Below are positions 24,511 to 32,400 of a stretch of 51,071 bases of DNA, in pieces; position 1 is the first letter of the stretch, and every line of letters starts with the position of its first letter. The position numbers and the translations under genes were made by a program. Below the pieces are notes generated by a model, which saw nothing but the letters and a program-made list of their open reading frames with translations, searched no databases and was not told the origin of the DNA. The DNA is from Lachnospiraceae bacterium (GTDB lineage Bacteria; Bacillota; Clostridia; Lachnospirales; Lachnospiraceae). The stretch is from assembly GCA_024682835.1 (NCBI GenBank), contig JAIKYU010000115.1, positions 1-51,071 of the forward strand, in the 5' to 3' direction.

Positions 24511-27174
24511 ATGAGACAATTTACGTCCGATGAGCTGCGCAAAACCTGGAAGCAATTCTACATCGACAGAGGTCATGTGGATTGCGGAGCAGTATCCCTT
24601 GTCAGCGACGGTTCCACCGGCGTCATGTTCAACGTGGCCGGAATGCAGCCGTTGATGCCGTACCTGCTGGGGAAAAAGCATCCGCAGGGCAACCGTCTGT
24701 GCAATGTGCAGGGGTGTGTGCGTACCAATGATATTGATTCCGTGGGCGACGCCAGTCATGTGACCTTTTTTGAGATGATGGGAAGCTGGAGCCTTGGGGA
24801 TTACTTCAAGGAGGAGCGCTGCAAGTGGAGCTTCGAGCTGCTGACGGAGGTCTTCGGCTTTGATGCGGATCATCTGGCGGCGACGGTCTTTGCGGGCGAC
24901 GAAAACGCCCCGCGGGACGAGGAGGGCGCACAGTTTCGTATTGCGTCCGGCTTTAAAAAGGAACACATCTACTATCTGCCCGCAGAGGACAACTGGTGGG
25001 GGCTCGAATACGGTCCCTGCGGTCCGGACAGCGAGATGTTCTACATTTCGGACCGGCCCGACTGCGGCCCGGACTGCGGCCCCGGCTGCTCCTGCGGCAA
25101 GTATACGGAGCTGGGCAACGATGTCTTCATGCAGTATGAGAAGCATCAGGACGGGCATCTGACACCGCTTGCACAGAAAAATGTAGATACGGGCTGGGGA
25201 CTGGAGCGGATCCTCGCTTTCCTCAACGGAAGCAGGGACGTCTATCAGATTGATCTCTTTGCTCCGGTGATCGCCTATATCGAAAAGGCAGCGGGAATCA
25301 AATACGGCGCGGATGAAAAGCAGACGCGGTCCATGCGGATTCTCGCGGATCATACCCGCACCAGCGTGATGCTGATCGGAGATCCGGCAAAGCTGGTGCC
25401 TTCCAATACGGGAGCGGGATACATCCTACGGCGCCTGATCCGCCGGGCTGTGCGCCACGCGCGTGTGTTGGGACTCCAGAAAAAGGACATTCTGCAGATC
25501 GCCGAAATCAATATCGACCGGATCTACGCCGAGAGCTATCCGACGCTCAAAAAGAACCGGCAGTTTGTGCTGGATGAGCTGTCACGGGAGATCGAGCGCT
25601 TTGAGGCGACGCTGGAAAACGGTATGAAGGAGTTCAAGAAGCTCCTTGATCAGCAAAAGGGGAGCGGAAAAAAGGAACTGGACGGCCAGTCAGCCTTCTT
25701 CCTTTACGACACCTACGGCTTCCCTCTGGAGCTCACGGTGGAGCTTGCACAGGAGGAGGGGCTTTCGGTGGATGAGGCCGGCTTCTCGAAAGCGATGGAA
25801 GAGCAGAAGCAGAAGGCAAGAGACAATCAGAATTTTTCCGCGAAGCTTTCCGCGGGAGAGGGCCTTTTTGACGGGCTGGATGCCGCGGTATCCTGCACCT
25901 TTACCGGCTACGATCATCTGACGGGAGAAAGTAAAGTCACGGCCATGGCTTCCGCGGAAGCGCTGACGGACACGCTTTCGGAGGGCACAGAGGGAACGAT
26001 TCTCGTCGAAGAGACGCCCTTCTACGGCACCATGGGCGGTCAGACCGGCGATACGGGAATCATTCGCGGAGCGGACGGCGCGGAATTCGTCGTGCAGGAG
26101 ACCGTACATGTCGCAGGCGGCAGAACCGGCCATGTGGGCCGTGTCCAAAAGGGTGTCTTTCACACGGGAGAGAAGGTGACGCTTGCGGTGGATGAGGCAA
26201 GGCGCGCTTCGGTCTGCAGAAATCACAGCGCGACCCACCTGATGCAGCGGGCGCTCAGAGAGGTTCTGGGAGATCACGTGGAGCAGGCCGGTTCCTACCA
26301 GGATGACGGCCGCACGAGGTTCGATTTCAGTCATCATCAGGCGTTGACATCAAAGGAGATCCGTCTTGTAGAGGAGATTGTCAACGGAAAGATTTCAGAG
26401 GATCTCCCCGTGACGACCCGGGTGATGAGTCTGGAGGAGGCAAAAAAGACCGGTGCGATGGCACTCTTCGGCGAGAAATACGGAGATGAGGTCCGGGTGG
26501 TCGATATGGGCGGCTGGTCCGTGGAGCTCTGCGGCGGTACGCACGTGCCTTCTACGGGGCGGATCGGACGTTTCAAGATCCTCTCCGAGAGCGGCGTGGC
26601 CGCGGGCGTTCGACGGATCGAAGCGATCACCGGGGAGCATGTTTTTGACTGGTATGAGGACAGGGAGAGAAGGCTTGCGGAGGCCGCGGCGCTGGTGAAA
26701 TCCACGCCGGACGGACTGGCGGATGCGATTAAGAAGCTTCAGGAGGAGCTGAAGGCTGCGCGCTCGGAGAATGAGAGCCTGAAAGCAAAGCAGGCCAGAG
26801 AGGCCCTCGGCGAGGTGACGGATCAGGTGAAGGAAGTGGCCGGTATGAAGCTGCTTGCCGCCGCAGTACCGGGTGTCGATATGAACGGTCTGCGTGATCT
26901 GGGAGATCAGCTCAAGGAAAAGCTCGGAAGCGGCGTCGTGGTCCTTTTTACGGATCAGGATGGAAAGGTGAGCTTTGTCGCCATGGCGACGGACGATGCA
27001 GTAAAGGCCGGCGCACATGCAGGCAACCTCATTAAGGAGATCGCACCGCTTGTCGGCGGAGGCGGAGGCGGCAGGCCGAATATGGCACAGGCCGGCGGAA
27101 AGAACCCGGCGGGGATTCCGGATGCGATCGCCGCCTGTGAGAAGGCGCTGGCGGGACAGCTGGCAGGGCATTGA
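24511..27174 (+). CDS. alaS: Alanyl-tRNA synthetase, divergent N-terminal type
   Basis: Class II synthetase that charges tRNA-Ala and edits mischarged Ser/Gly. The 887-residue protein has the catalytic domain (residues about 1-240; SHVTFFEMMGSWSLGDYFKEE is the motif 2 region and GYILRRLIRRAVRHAR follows). The editing domain has the zinc residues NHSATHL and CGGTH, and the C-terminal Ala domain contains GGGGGGRPNMAQAGG. The motif 1 region reads GVMFNVAGMQPLMPYL rather than the common PTLLFTNAGM form, and a Cys-rich insert (PDCGPDCGPGCSCGKY) follows the GPCGPDSEMFY motif. These are features of a less common AlaRS subtype. A GAGGAGAGG site precedes the start. No T-box leader fits the 46-base gap after glyS. 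Confidence 0.95.
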   Translation: MRQFTSDELRKTWKQFYIDRGHVDCGAVSLVSDGSTGVMFNVAGMQPLMPYLLGKKHPQGNRLCNVQGCVRTNDIDSVGDASHVTFFEMMGSWSLGDYFKEERCKWSFELLTEVFGFDADHLAATVFAGDENAPRDEEGAQFRIASGFKKEHIYYLPAEDNWWGLEYGPCGPDSEMFYISDRPDCGPDCGPGCSCGKYTELGNDVFMQYEKHQDGHLTPLAQKNVDTGWGLERILAFLNGSRDVYQIDLFAPVIAYIEKAAGIKYGADEKQTRSMRILADHTRTSVMLIGDPAKLVPSNTGAGYILRRLIRRAVRHARVLGLQKKDILQIAEINIDRIYAESYPTLKKNRQFVLDELSREIERFEATLENGMKEFKKLLDQQKGSGKKELDGQSAFFLYDTYGFPLELTVELAQEEGLSVDEAGFSKAMEEQKQKARDNQNFSAKLSAGEGLFDGLDAAVSCTFTGYDHLTGESKVTAMASAEALTDTLSEGTEGTILVEETPFYGTMGGQTGDTGIIRGADGAEFVVQETVHVAGGRTGHVGRVQKGVFHTGEKVTLAVDEARRASVCRNHSATHLMQRALREVLGDHVEQAGSYQDDGRTRFDFSHHQALTSKEIRLVEEIVNGKISEDLPVTTRVMSLEEAKKTGAMALFGEKYGDEVRVVDMGGWSVELCGGTHVPSTGRIGRFKILSESGVAAGVRRIEAITGEHVFDWYEDRERRLAEAAALVKSTPDGLADAIKKLQEELKAARSENESLKAKQAREALGEVTDQVKEVAGMKLLAAAVPGVDMNGLRDLGDQLKEKLGSGVVVLFTDQDGKVSFVAMATDDAVKAGAHAGNLIKEIAPLVGGGGGGRPNMAQAGGKNPAGIPDAIAACEKALAGQLAGH

Positions 27175-27202
27175 AAAACGGGCCGTCACCGGAGGGAAAG
27201 AC

Positions 27203-28003
27203 ATGTCGTTGAATAAAAACCGGATTGTCGTCAAGGTCGGCACATCCTCCATCACAAATGAAAACGGAGAGGCCAATCTCAGACAGATGGATCTGCTGTG
27301 CCGGACCATCAGCGGGGTACAGAACCTGGGGTACGAGGTGATTCTGGTTTCCTCCGGGGCGATTGCGGTCGGCAGGAATAAGATGCGGCTGCCGGAGAAG
27401 CCGAAGGAGGTTCGCATGAAGCAGGCGGCAGCTGCCGTGGGACAGTGCGAGCTGATCCATCTCTATGACCGCTTTTTTGCCGAATACGGCAAGATCACCG
27501 GACAGATTCTTGTCACGAGTGATGATATCAAGGCTGAGGGGAGCAGGCAGAATCTGACAAACACCTTTGATGCGCTGCTGGAGAACCGGATTATTCCCAT
27601 CGTCAATGAGAATGACTCCGTGAGCCACAATGAGATTCAGTCGGAGAAGATGCTGTTTTCCGATAACGACATGTTATCGGCCATTGTCGCCGTGTTCTGT
27701 AACGCAGCCACGCTGGTCGTGCTGACAGACATCGACGGACTGTATGATGCCAATCCGCAGAAGCATCCTGATGCGCGCCTGATCTCCCGCGTGGAAAGAA
27801 TCGACGAGGGAATCCGCACGCTTGCGGAGGGAACAGCCACCAATCGCGGCACCGGAGGCATGATCAGCAAGCTCGACGCGGCGGAATACGCCATGGATCA
27901 CGGTGTGGACATGTTTATCACCAACGGAAAAACGCCGGAAAAGCTGTATGATATCGTCGACCGCAGGATTGTCGGCACCCTGTTCGCTGGCAGAAACGCG
28001 TAG
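27203..28003 (+). CDS. proB: Glutamate 5-kinase, short form without PUA domain
   Basis: First enzyme of proline synthesis, phosphorylating glutamate. The start is the ATG at 27203 (MSLNKNRIVVKVG) with GGAGG eight bases upstream; the frame is open further upstream only by overlap with alaS. The 266-residue protein is one amino-acid-kinase domain: VVKVGTSSIT, VSSGAIAVGRNKM, NENDSVSHNEI, FSDNDMLSAIVA, LTDIDGLYDANP and GTGGMISKLDAAEYA are all intact. The C-terminal PUA domain of the roughly 367-residue enteric enzyme is absent, as in many Clostridia. proA is not next to it. A terminator follows. Confidence 0.95.
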   Translation: MSLNKNRIVVKVGTSSITNENGEANLRQMDLLCRTISGVQNLGYEVILVSSGAIAVGRNKMRLPEKPKEVRMKQAAAAVGQCELIHLYDRFFAEYGKITGQILVTSDDIKAEGSRQNLTNTFDALLENRIIPIVNENDSVSHNEIQSEKMLFSDNDMLSAIVAVFCNAATLVVLTDIDGLYDANPQKHPDARLISRVERIDEGIRTLAEGTATNRGTGGMISKLDAAEYAMDHGVDMFITNGKTPEKLYDIVDRRIVGTLFAGRNA

Positions 28004-28032
28004 AAAGCTTTAAAATATCTGCCAAAAAAATG

Positions 28033-28056
28033 TGCCCCGCTGTTTGCGGCGGGGCA
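28033..28056. terminator. Bidirectional rho-independent terminator
   Basis: The 8-base GC stem TGCCCCGC / GCGGGGCA with an 8-base loop lies between the converging proB and the minus-strand gene. On the minus strand it is followed by a run of seven T within a few bases; on the plus strand by a weaker TTTGCTGTTT. It probably ends both transcripts. Confidence 0.8.
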
Positions 28057-28064
28057 TTTGCTGT

Positions 28065-28649
28065 TTATTCGTAGCTGGGTTGCTGGGGGATGACGTATTT
28101 GTCGTAGATATCCGACATGTAGGTTTTGACCATTTCGATGTTGGCCATGAGGCGCAGGGCTTCATTGCCCATGGCCAGAGCGATCTCGTCCGCCAGCAGA
28201 AGCATGTTGTAGATCTGAAGCTTGAAGCTGTCACGGTCGTAGTCGCTGATCCGGATCTTCATGAGCGGAGCACCCAGCTTGACGGTCAGATTGTCGTCCA
28301 TGATGCCGGTTTCGAGAATCTGCGTGGCGGGATCAAAGGTGACGCCCAGAACCAGCGCTTCCTTTTCGTGCTTCTTCAGCTTGAGCTGCGTCTGGTGGCT
28401 TTGCTCCATCCAGTCATAGAAATCCATGGTGTCCGGATTCATCAGATACTGGGTGAGATCCTCCCGGTGCTTCTCAATAAATGAAAGATACTGGCTGGCG
28501 TTGGGACCGGTATAGTTGCATTCGATCTTCAGCCCGCTGTCGGTACTGATCAGCTTGCATTTCATTGCGACGTCGCGCATCTTGATGGTGTTTTCGATGC
28601 TGCCGACCATTTTCAGACTGCTGGTTGCTGCTTCCTGTTTGAATTCCAT
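28065..28649 (-). CDS. Uncharacterised cytosolic protein
   Basis: I do not recognise this 194-residue protein. It has no signal peptide or membrane helix. It begins with a polar stretch (MEFKQEAATSSLKMVGSIEN), has mixed alpha/beta character in the middle (residues about 95-150, VLGVTFDPATQILETGIMDDNLTVKLGAPLMKIRISDY) and ends in a helical segment (FKLQIYNMLLLADEIALAMGNEALRLMANIEMV). A GAAAGGA site lies 9 bases before the ATG. A candidate promoter is TTCCAA, 17 bases, TATGAT on the minus strand (28714-28686). It stands alone, converging on proB and divergent from the acyltransferase gene. Confidence 0.75.
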   Translation of the reverse strand: MEFKQEAATSSLKMVGSIENTIKMRDVAMKCKLISTDSGLKIECNYTGPNASQYLSFIEKHREDLTQYLMNPDTMDFYDWMEQSHQTQLKLKKHEKEALVLGVTFDPATQILETGIMDDNLTVKLGAPLMKIRISDYDRDSFKLQIYNMLLLADEIALAMGNEALRLMANIEMVKTYMSDIYDKYVIPQQPSYE

Positions 28650-28685
28650 GGATGTTCCTTTCTTTTAAAATATTTTAGCCCTGTC

Positions 28686-28714
28686 ATCATAGCACAAAAC
28701 TAATGATTTTGGAA
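28686..28714 (-). promoter_or_regulatory. Candidate promoter of the minus-strand hypothetical gene
   Basis: On the minus strand, TTCCAA (28714-28709) and TATGAT (28691-28686) are 17 bases apart, about 40 bases before the start codon. The -10 is good and the -35 weak. Confidence 0.35.
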
Positions 28715-28753
28715 TAGCACTGTGGTAAAATTAGAGGGACTGTTGGAGGGTGT

Positions 28754-29752
28754 ATGATATCTGTAAGAAACTCGCTCATGCTGCGGGGAATCGCCATCTT
28801 GATCGTCATAGGGAGCCATTATGCCGGGTGGATGTTTGTCGAGCCGGTGCATGTGCGCGCCCATGACTGGATCAGCACCTGGGGGCCGATCGGGGTCGAC
28901 ATCTTTTTCCTGCTCTCCGGCTACGGCCTGACGGTCAGCGCTGCCAGGGGCAGCGGGGAAAACTGCAAAAGCGGGATAAACGGACGGTTCGTTGCGGCGA
29001 GAATCATCGGAAGCGTGCTGCCGTACTATATTTTGGCGGCGCTCATCAACTGCTACAGCGGCGCGTGGGTGAGCGGATACCGGGAGGGAAATCTGCTCCA
29101 TGTGATCCGGGATTACCTGGTGGCTGAGGATTTCTGGTTCATGCAGGTTCTGTTTGTGTTCTATGTCCTGTTTATCATCGCTTTCCGCTTCGGCGGCCGG
29201 ATACGGCTTCCGCTCGTGCTGGCAGCGGCGATTCTTTACACTGTGCTGCTGGTTCAAAGCGGACACGCGGATTTCTGGGAGCTCTCCAACATGGCTTTTC
29301 CGCTCGGAATCGTGGCAGCGACGCTGGAACTTGCCTTTCCGAAGCGGATGAAGAGCATCTCCGTCCGGGCCGCCATTTTTGCAGCCGGGGCGATCGGGTT
29401 TTTCGTCAGCTTTCTCGGCATGGAACAAACAGGCGGCAGCGGCGCAGAGACCAGCTTCTTCTGGGAGCTTTCCATGAACCTCTTTTTTGCCGTGCTGGTT
29501 TTGGGTGCCGCATCCGTCCTTCCTGACTGGAAGGGGAGAGTGTTGCCGATTCTCGGGAAAAATTCCCTGTTCATCTATCTTCTCCATACCGTTCTGTTCT
29601 GGGGCATGATGATCAAGCTGGATGAGCTGCCTTACGCACAGGCGGCAGTGATTACCGGTGTCGTCACGCTTTTTGTTTGCGTGCTGGTCGGGACGGCGTA
29701 TAATAGGGTCACAGGTCTTTTTATGAAAAAGAAAGGAAGGGCAGGGGCATGA
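28754..29752 (+). CDS. Acyltransferase 3-family membrane protein
   Basis: The 332-residue protein has about ten hydrophobic segments and the hallmarks of the acyltransferase_3 (OafA/WecH-like) family: an early RGIAILIVIGSHYAG, where the His matches the conserved catalytic-type His of the family, and GPIGVDIFFLLSGYGLT in the second helix region. Members O-acetylate or otherwise acylate cell-surface carbohydrates; the substrate here is unknown. The ribosome binding site is TTGGAGGGTGT before the ATG. Its stop overlaps the start of the GH31 gene, suggesting a carbohydrate-linked pair. Confidence 0.85.
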   Translation: MISVRNSLMLRGIAILIVIGSHYAGWMFVEPVHVRAHDWISTWGPIGVDIFFLLSGYGLTVSAARGSGENCKSGINGRFVAARIIGSVLPYYILAALINCYSGAWVSGYREGNLLHVIRDYLVAEDFWFMQVLFVFYVLFIIAFRFGGRIRLPLVLAAAILYTVLLVQSGHADFWELSNMAFPLGIVAATLELAFPKRMKSISVRAAIFAAGAIGFFVSFLGMEQTGGSGAETSFFWELSMNLFFAVLVLGAASVLPDWKGRVLPILGKNSLFIYLLHTVLFWGMMIKLDELPYAQAAVITGVVTLFVCVLVGTAYNRVTGLFMKKKGRAGA

Positions 29753-31791
29753 TGATTTTTACCGAAGAAAACGGCGCATTGAAGGCTTTTCGCGGCGGAG
29801 AACTGCTTCTCATCGAGCCGTGGGGGAGGGATTCCTTCCGTGTACGCGCAACACGCTATCCCGCATTTTCAGGCAAAAACTGGGCGCTGACCGAATCCGC
29901 AGACCGAGGAAACGCCTCGATCACCTACGCGCAGGCGGTTCAGGTCAACGGTACGGGGACTGCACGGGATTGCCCCGGGATCGGGGAGAAGGAGGCTGTG
30001 ATCACCAACGGGCGGATCAAGGCGACGGTCAACCGTGTCGGCATTCTGTCCTTTTACCGCGATGACAGGCTGATTCTTCAGGAGCATTTCCGTTTCTATG
30101 ACGGGACGATTTCAAAGGAGAGCCGCTGTCTGAAGCTTCCCGCAAGGGAATACCGCGCGCATGTCGGCGGAGCCTATCGGATCACCCAGCGATTTGAAGC
30201 CAATCCGGGAGAGAAGCTGTTCGGAATGGGGCAGTATCAGCAGCCGTGCACGGATCTCAAGGGCTGTACCCTGGATCTGGAGCAGCGCAATTCCCAGATT
30301 ACGGTGCCATTTGCGGTGTCAAATTTAGGCTACGGTTTCCTCTGGAACAACCCCGCGGTGGGTCGTGTGGTGTTCGGCAATAACCGCACGGAGTGGGTCG
30401 CGGAGGCCGCGGAGGAAATTGATTACTGGATCACAGCGGGGGAGACGCCCCGGGAAATCCTGCGCAATTATACCGAGGTCACGGGACGCGCGCCGATGCT
30501 TCCGGACGGCTACCTGGGTCTGTGGCAGAGCAAGCTTCGCTATCGCACGCAGGAGGAAGTGCTCTCTGTCGCCCATGCCTATCAGGACAAAGGGATCCCG
30601 CTGGATGTCATTGTGATCGATTTCTTCCACTGGACCCTGCAGGGAGACTGGAAATTCGATAAAGAGTACTGGCCCGATCCCAAGGCGATGATTGACGAGC
30701 TGCATCAGATGGGCATCAAGGTCGTGGTGTCGGTCTGGCCGTCGGTCGACAAGAAGAGCGAAAACTTCTACGAAATGGATGCGAAGGGACTGCTGATCCG
30801 CACGGAGCGCGGGAGCAACCAGACCTACGATTATCAGGGTGACTGCGTGGAGATCGATCCGACGAACCCGGAGACCCGGAAATACGTCTGGGAGATCTGC
30901 AAACGCAATTACTACGATCTGGGAGTCGACGTGTTCTGGCTGGACAACTCCGAGCCGGATTACGTGACCTACGACTTCGATAATTATCGTTACTGGCTGG
31001 GACCGGCGCTTTCCTGCTCCAATATCTATCCCCAGTTTTACAGCCGGATCTTCTATGACAATGAGATCGCGGAAGGAAATGCCAATCCGGTAAACCTTCT
31101 CAGATCCTGCTGGGCAGGAAGCCAGAAATATGCCAATGTGGTCTGGTCCGGCGATGTGCCGAGCACCTGGGAGGCGCTCAGGGATCAGCTTTCCGCGGGA
31201 ATCAACATGGGACTCGCGGGAATCCCCTGGTGGACCACGGATATCGGCGGATTTATGACCGACGATGTGGATGATCCGGATTTCCGGGAGCTGCTTATCC
31301 GCTGGTATGAATTCGCCGCGTTTACCGCTTTCCTGCGGATGCACGGAGACAGGGGACCCTACAATATCCCGCCGCTGGATAACCGCGACTGGGGCGGCGG
31401 ATACCTTCACACCGGGCAGCCCAACGAGCTGTGGAGCTACGGGGAGGAAAACTTCCGGATCATGAAAAAGTATCTGGACCTTCGGCTTTCGCTGAAGCCG
31501 GAGCTGGAGCAGATCTTTGCCGAGGCGCATGAGGACGGATCCCCGATCCTGCGCGCCATGTTTTACGAATTCCCGCAGGATGAAAAGGCGTGGGAGACCT
31601 ACGATCAGTTCATGCTGGGTTCAAAGCTTCTGGTGGCGCCGGTTCTGTATCCGGGCATGACAAAGCGCAAGGTGTATCTCCCGGCGGGTGAATGGGAGAA
31701 TCTCCATACAGGGGAAAAGGTCAACGGCGGGTGCGTGATCACGGCGGAGGCTCCTTTGGACATCATCCCGGTCTTCAGGAGGCTTGCATGA
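29749..31791 (+). CDS. Glycoside hydrolase family 31 (alpha-glucosidase/alpha-xylosidase-like)
   Basis: The 680-residue protein lacks a signal peptide, so it should act in the cytosol on imported sugars. An N-terminal beta-sandwich (about residues 1-230) is followed by the TIM barrel, whose motifs are GYLGLWQSKLRY, VIDFFHWTLQGDWKFD and the nucleophile segment FWLDNSEPDY, with Asp399 the expected nucleophile. Asp469 in WSGDVPSTW is the expected acid/base. GIPWWTTDIGGF and MRTHG-like FLRMHGDRGP follow. The WLDNSEP form is closer to alpha-xylosidase or 6-alpha-glucosyltransferase branches than to WxDMNE-type maltases, but exact specificity is uncertain. It overlaps both its upstream (ATGA) and downstream neighbours by four bases. 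Confidence 0.93.
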   Translation: MMIFTEENGALKAFRGGELLLIEPWGRDSFRVRATRYPAFSGKNWALTESADRGNASITYAQAVQVNGTGTARDCPGIGEKEAVITNGRIKATVNRVGILSFYRDDRLILQEHFRFYDGTISKESRCLKLPAREYRAHVGGAYRITQRFEANPGEKLFGMGQYQQPCTDLKGCTLDLEQRNSQITVPFAVSNLGYGFLWNNPAVGRVVFGNNRTEWVAEAAEEIDYWITAGETPREILRNYTEVTGRAPMLPDGYLGLWQSKLRYRTQEEVLSVAHAYQDKGIPLDVIVIDFFHWTLQGDWKFDKEYWPDPKAMIDELHQMGIKVVVSVWPSVDKKSENFYEMDAKGLLIRTERGSNQTYDYQGDCVEIDPTNPETRKYVWEICKRNYYDLGVDVFWLDNSEPDYVTYDFDNYRYWLGPALSCSNIYPQFYSRIFYDNEIAEGNANPVNLLRSCWAGSQKYANVVWSGDVPSTWEALRDQLSAGINMGLAGIPWWTTDIGGFMTDDVDDPDFRELLIRWYEFAAFTAFLRMHGDRGPYNIPPLDNRDWGGGYLHTGQPNELWSYGEENFRIMKKYLDLRLSLKPELEQIFAEAHEDGSPILRAMFYEFPQDEKAWETYDQFMLGSKLLVAPVLYPGMTKRKVYLPAGEWENLHTGEKVNGGCVITAEAPLDIIPVFRRLA

Positions 31792-32006
31792 ATACGTCCA
31801 TTCTGAATTATCAGACGATGCGCCTGTTCCTTGAGGGCAAACGCGAGGGAAAGATCGACGCCCTGATCGATCTCTGCAACGACGGTCTGATTGATATGGA
31901 GACCGCCGCAGACAAGCTGAACATGACCATCGAGGCGTTCGAGACCCTTTTCAACCTCAGAAAGCCGATCAGCGGGGACGCGGAGGAAAAGGGAGAGTCA
32001 ACATGA
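31788..32006 (+). CDS. Small protein with helix-turn-helix-like segment
   Basis: A 72-residue protein starting at the ATG at 31788, which overlaps the GH31 stop and has CAGGAGG six bases upstream. The sequence LEGKREGKIDALIDLCNDG followed by LIDMETAADKLNMTIEAFETLF is helical and resembles the short UPF0175-like or HTH segments that recognise or regulate small partners. No named family is assigned. The coupling to the GH31 gene suggests it was kept with that operon. Just four bases later a 14-codon frame begins that runs into a repeat element. Confidence 0.7.
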   Translation: MNTSILNYQTMRLFLEGKREGKIDALIDLCNDGLIDMETAADKLNMTIEAFETLFNLRKPISGDAEEKGEST

Positions 32007-32047
32007 GCAAAGTGTGGTATGATGATGCCAGGGTCAAAAACTCATAA
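32003..32047 (+). pseudogene. 14-codon remnant frame running into the repeat
   Basis: An ATG at 32003 overlaps the preceding stop as ATGA and has GGGAGAG eight bases upstream, the same arrangement as the intact genes before it. The frame reads MSKVWYDDARVKNS and then stops inside the palindromic repeat. It looks like the original start of another gene of the operon that was cut off when the repeat arrived; it could also be a chance small frame. Confidence 0.35.
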
Positions 32048-32142
32048 GGCGATCATGCTTCCAGACGGACGCAGAAGTGCAGCGAAATCAAAGATTTCTG
32101 CACTTCTAGTGTGCATGAATCGCCGCATGAGTTCTTGACCCG
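32022..32142 (+). repeat. Palindromic dispersed repeat, copy A, with nested hairpins
   Basis: The left arm ATGATGCCAGGGTCAA plus AACTCATAAGGCGATCATGC is roughly inverted in the right arm (GCATGAATCGCCGCATGAG plus TTCTTGACCC). Between them lies a second, near-perfect hairpin: AGAAGTGCAG and CTGCACTTCT flank AAATC-AAA-GATTT. The left arm and the inner part of the right arm recur, on the opposite strand, at 42080-42134. The element has features of a small non-autonomous palindromic repeat, but no flanking target duplication could be confirmed. Confidence 0.75.
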
Positions 32143-32164
32143 CCCGGACATAAGCAAGTAGCAA

Positions 32165-32185
32165 GATGCCCGTATTTTGGGCATC
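32165..32185 (+). repeat. Short hairpin GATGCCC / GGGCATC
   Basis: A perfect 7-base stem with a 7-base loop follows the palindromic repeat. The T-rich stretch is in the loop, not behind the stem, so it is not a standard terminator. It is one more structured element in the 394-base gap between 32006 and iorA. Confidence 0.5.
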
Positions 32186-32263
32186 GCAGCGGATTGCGAA
32201 TGGACGGACGGATTGCGGGATACTACGAACACTTAGCGAATGCGCAGCATGAGCTTAGTGTGA

Positions 32264-32381
32264 GTGTATGCGGAGCGAAGCGAAGCTTTGCGAAGCAACG
32301 GAGCAATCCGTCGGCATCATATGATATGACAGAGAGACAATTGGTTACATGGCAACGGAGCAATCCGTGGGCATCATATGA
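32264..32381 (+). repeat. Dispersed repeat, iorA-leader copies 1 and 2 in tandem
   Basis: Bases 32295-32324 and 32352-32381 are copies of one 30-base unit differing at a single position (CAACGGAGCAATCCGT then C/G GGCATCATATGA). The stretch 32264-32300 extends copy 1 with the same GTGTATGC-GAGCGAAGCGAAGC seen at 2537-2557. Copy 2 ends 19 bases before the iorA start. A frame continuous with iorA runs through the region, but it encodes repeat sequence and has no ribosome binding site, so I treat it as leader. Confidence 0.75.
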
Positions 32382-32400
32382 GGAGACAGAGGAGGAAGAT

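Noticed and set aside
32022..32138. Open frame MMPGSKTHKAIML... through the palindromic repeat
   Set aside because: The same frame (MMPGSSAHAAIMLA) appears in repeat copy B and ends at once; the frame follows from the palindrome and has no ribosome binding site.
32022..32142. Insertion sequence or transposase remnant
   Set aside because: No transposase coding sequence is present and no target-site duplication could be identified; it is called only a palindromic repeat.
32194..32400. N-terminal extension of iorA by 69 residues
   Set aside because: It is translated repeat DNA without a ribosome binding site; the ATG at 32401 gives the family N terminus and has AGAGGAGG upstream.
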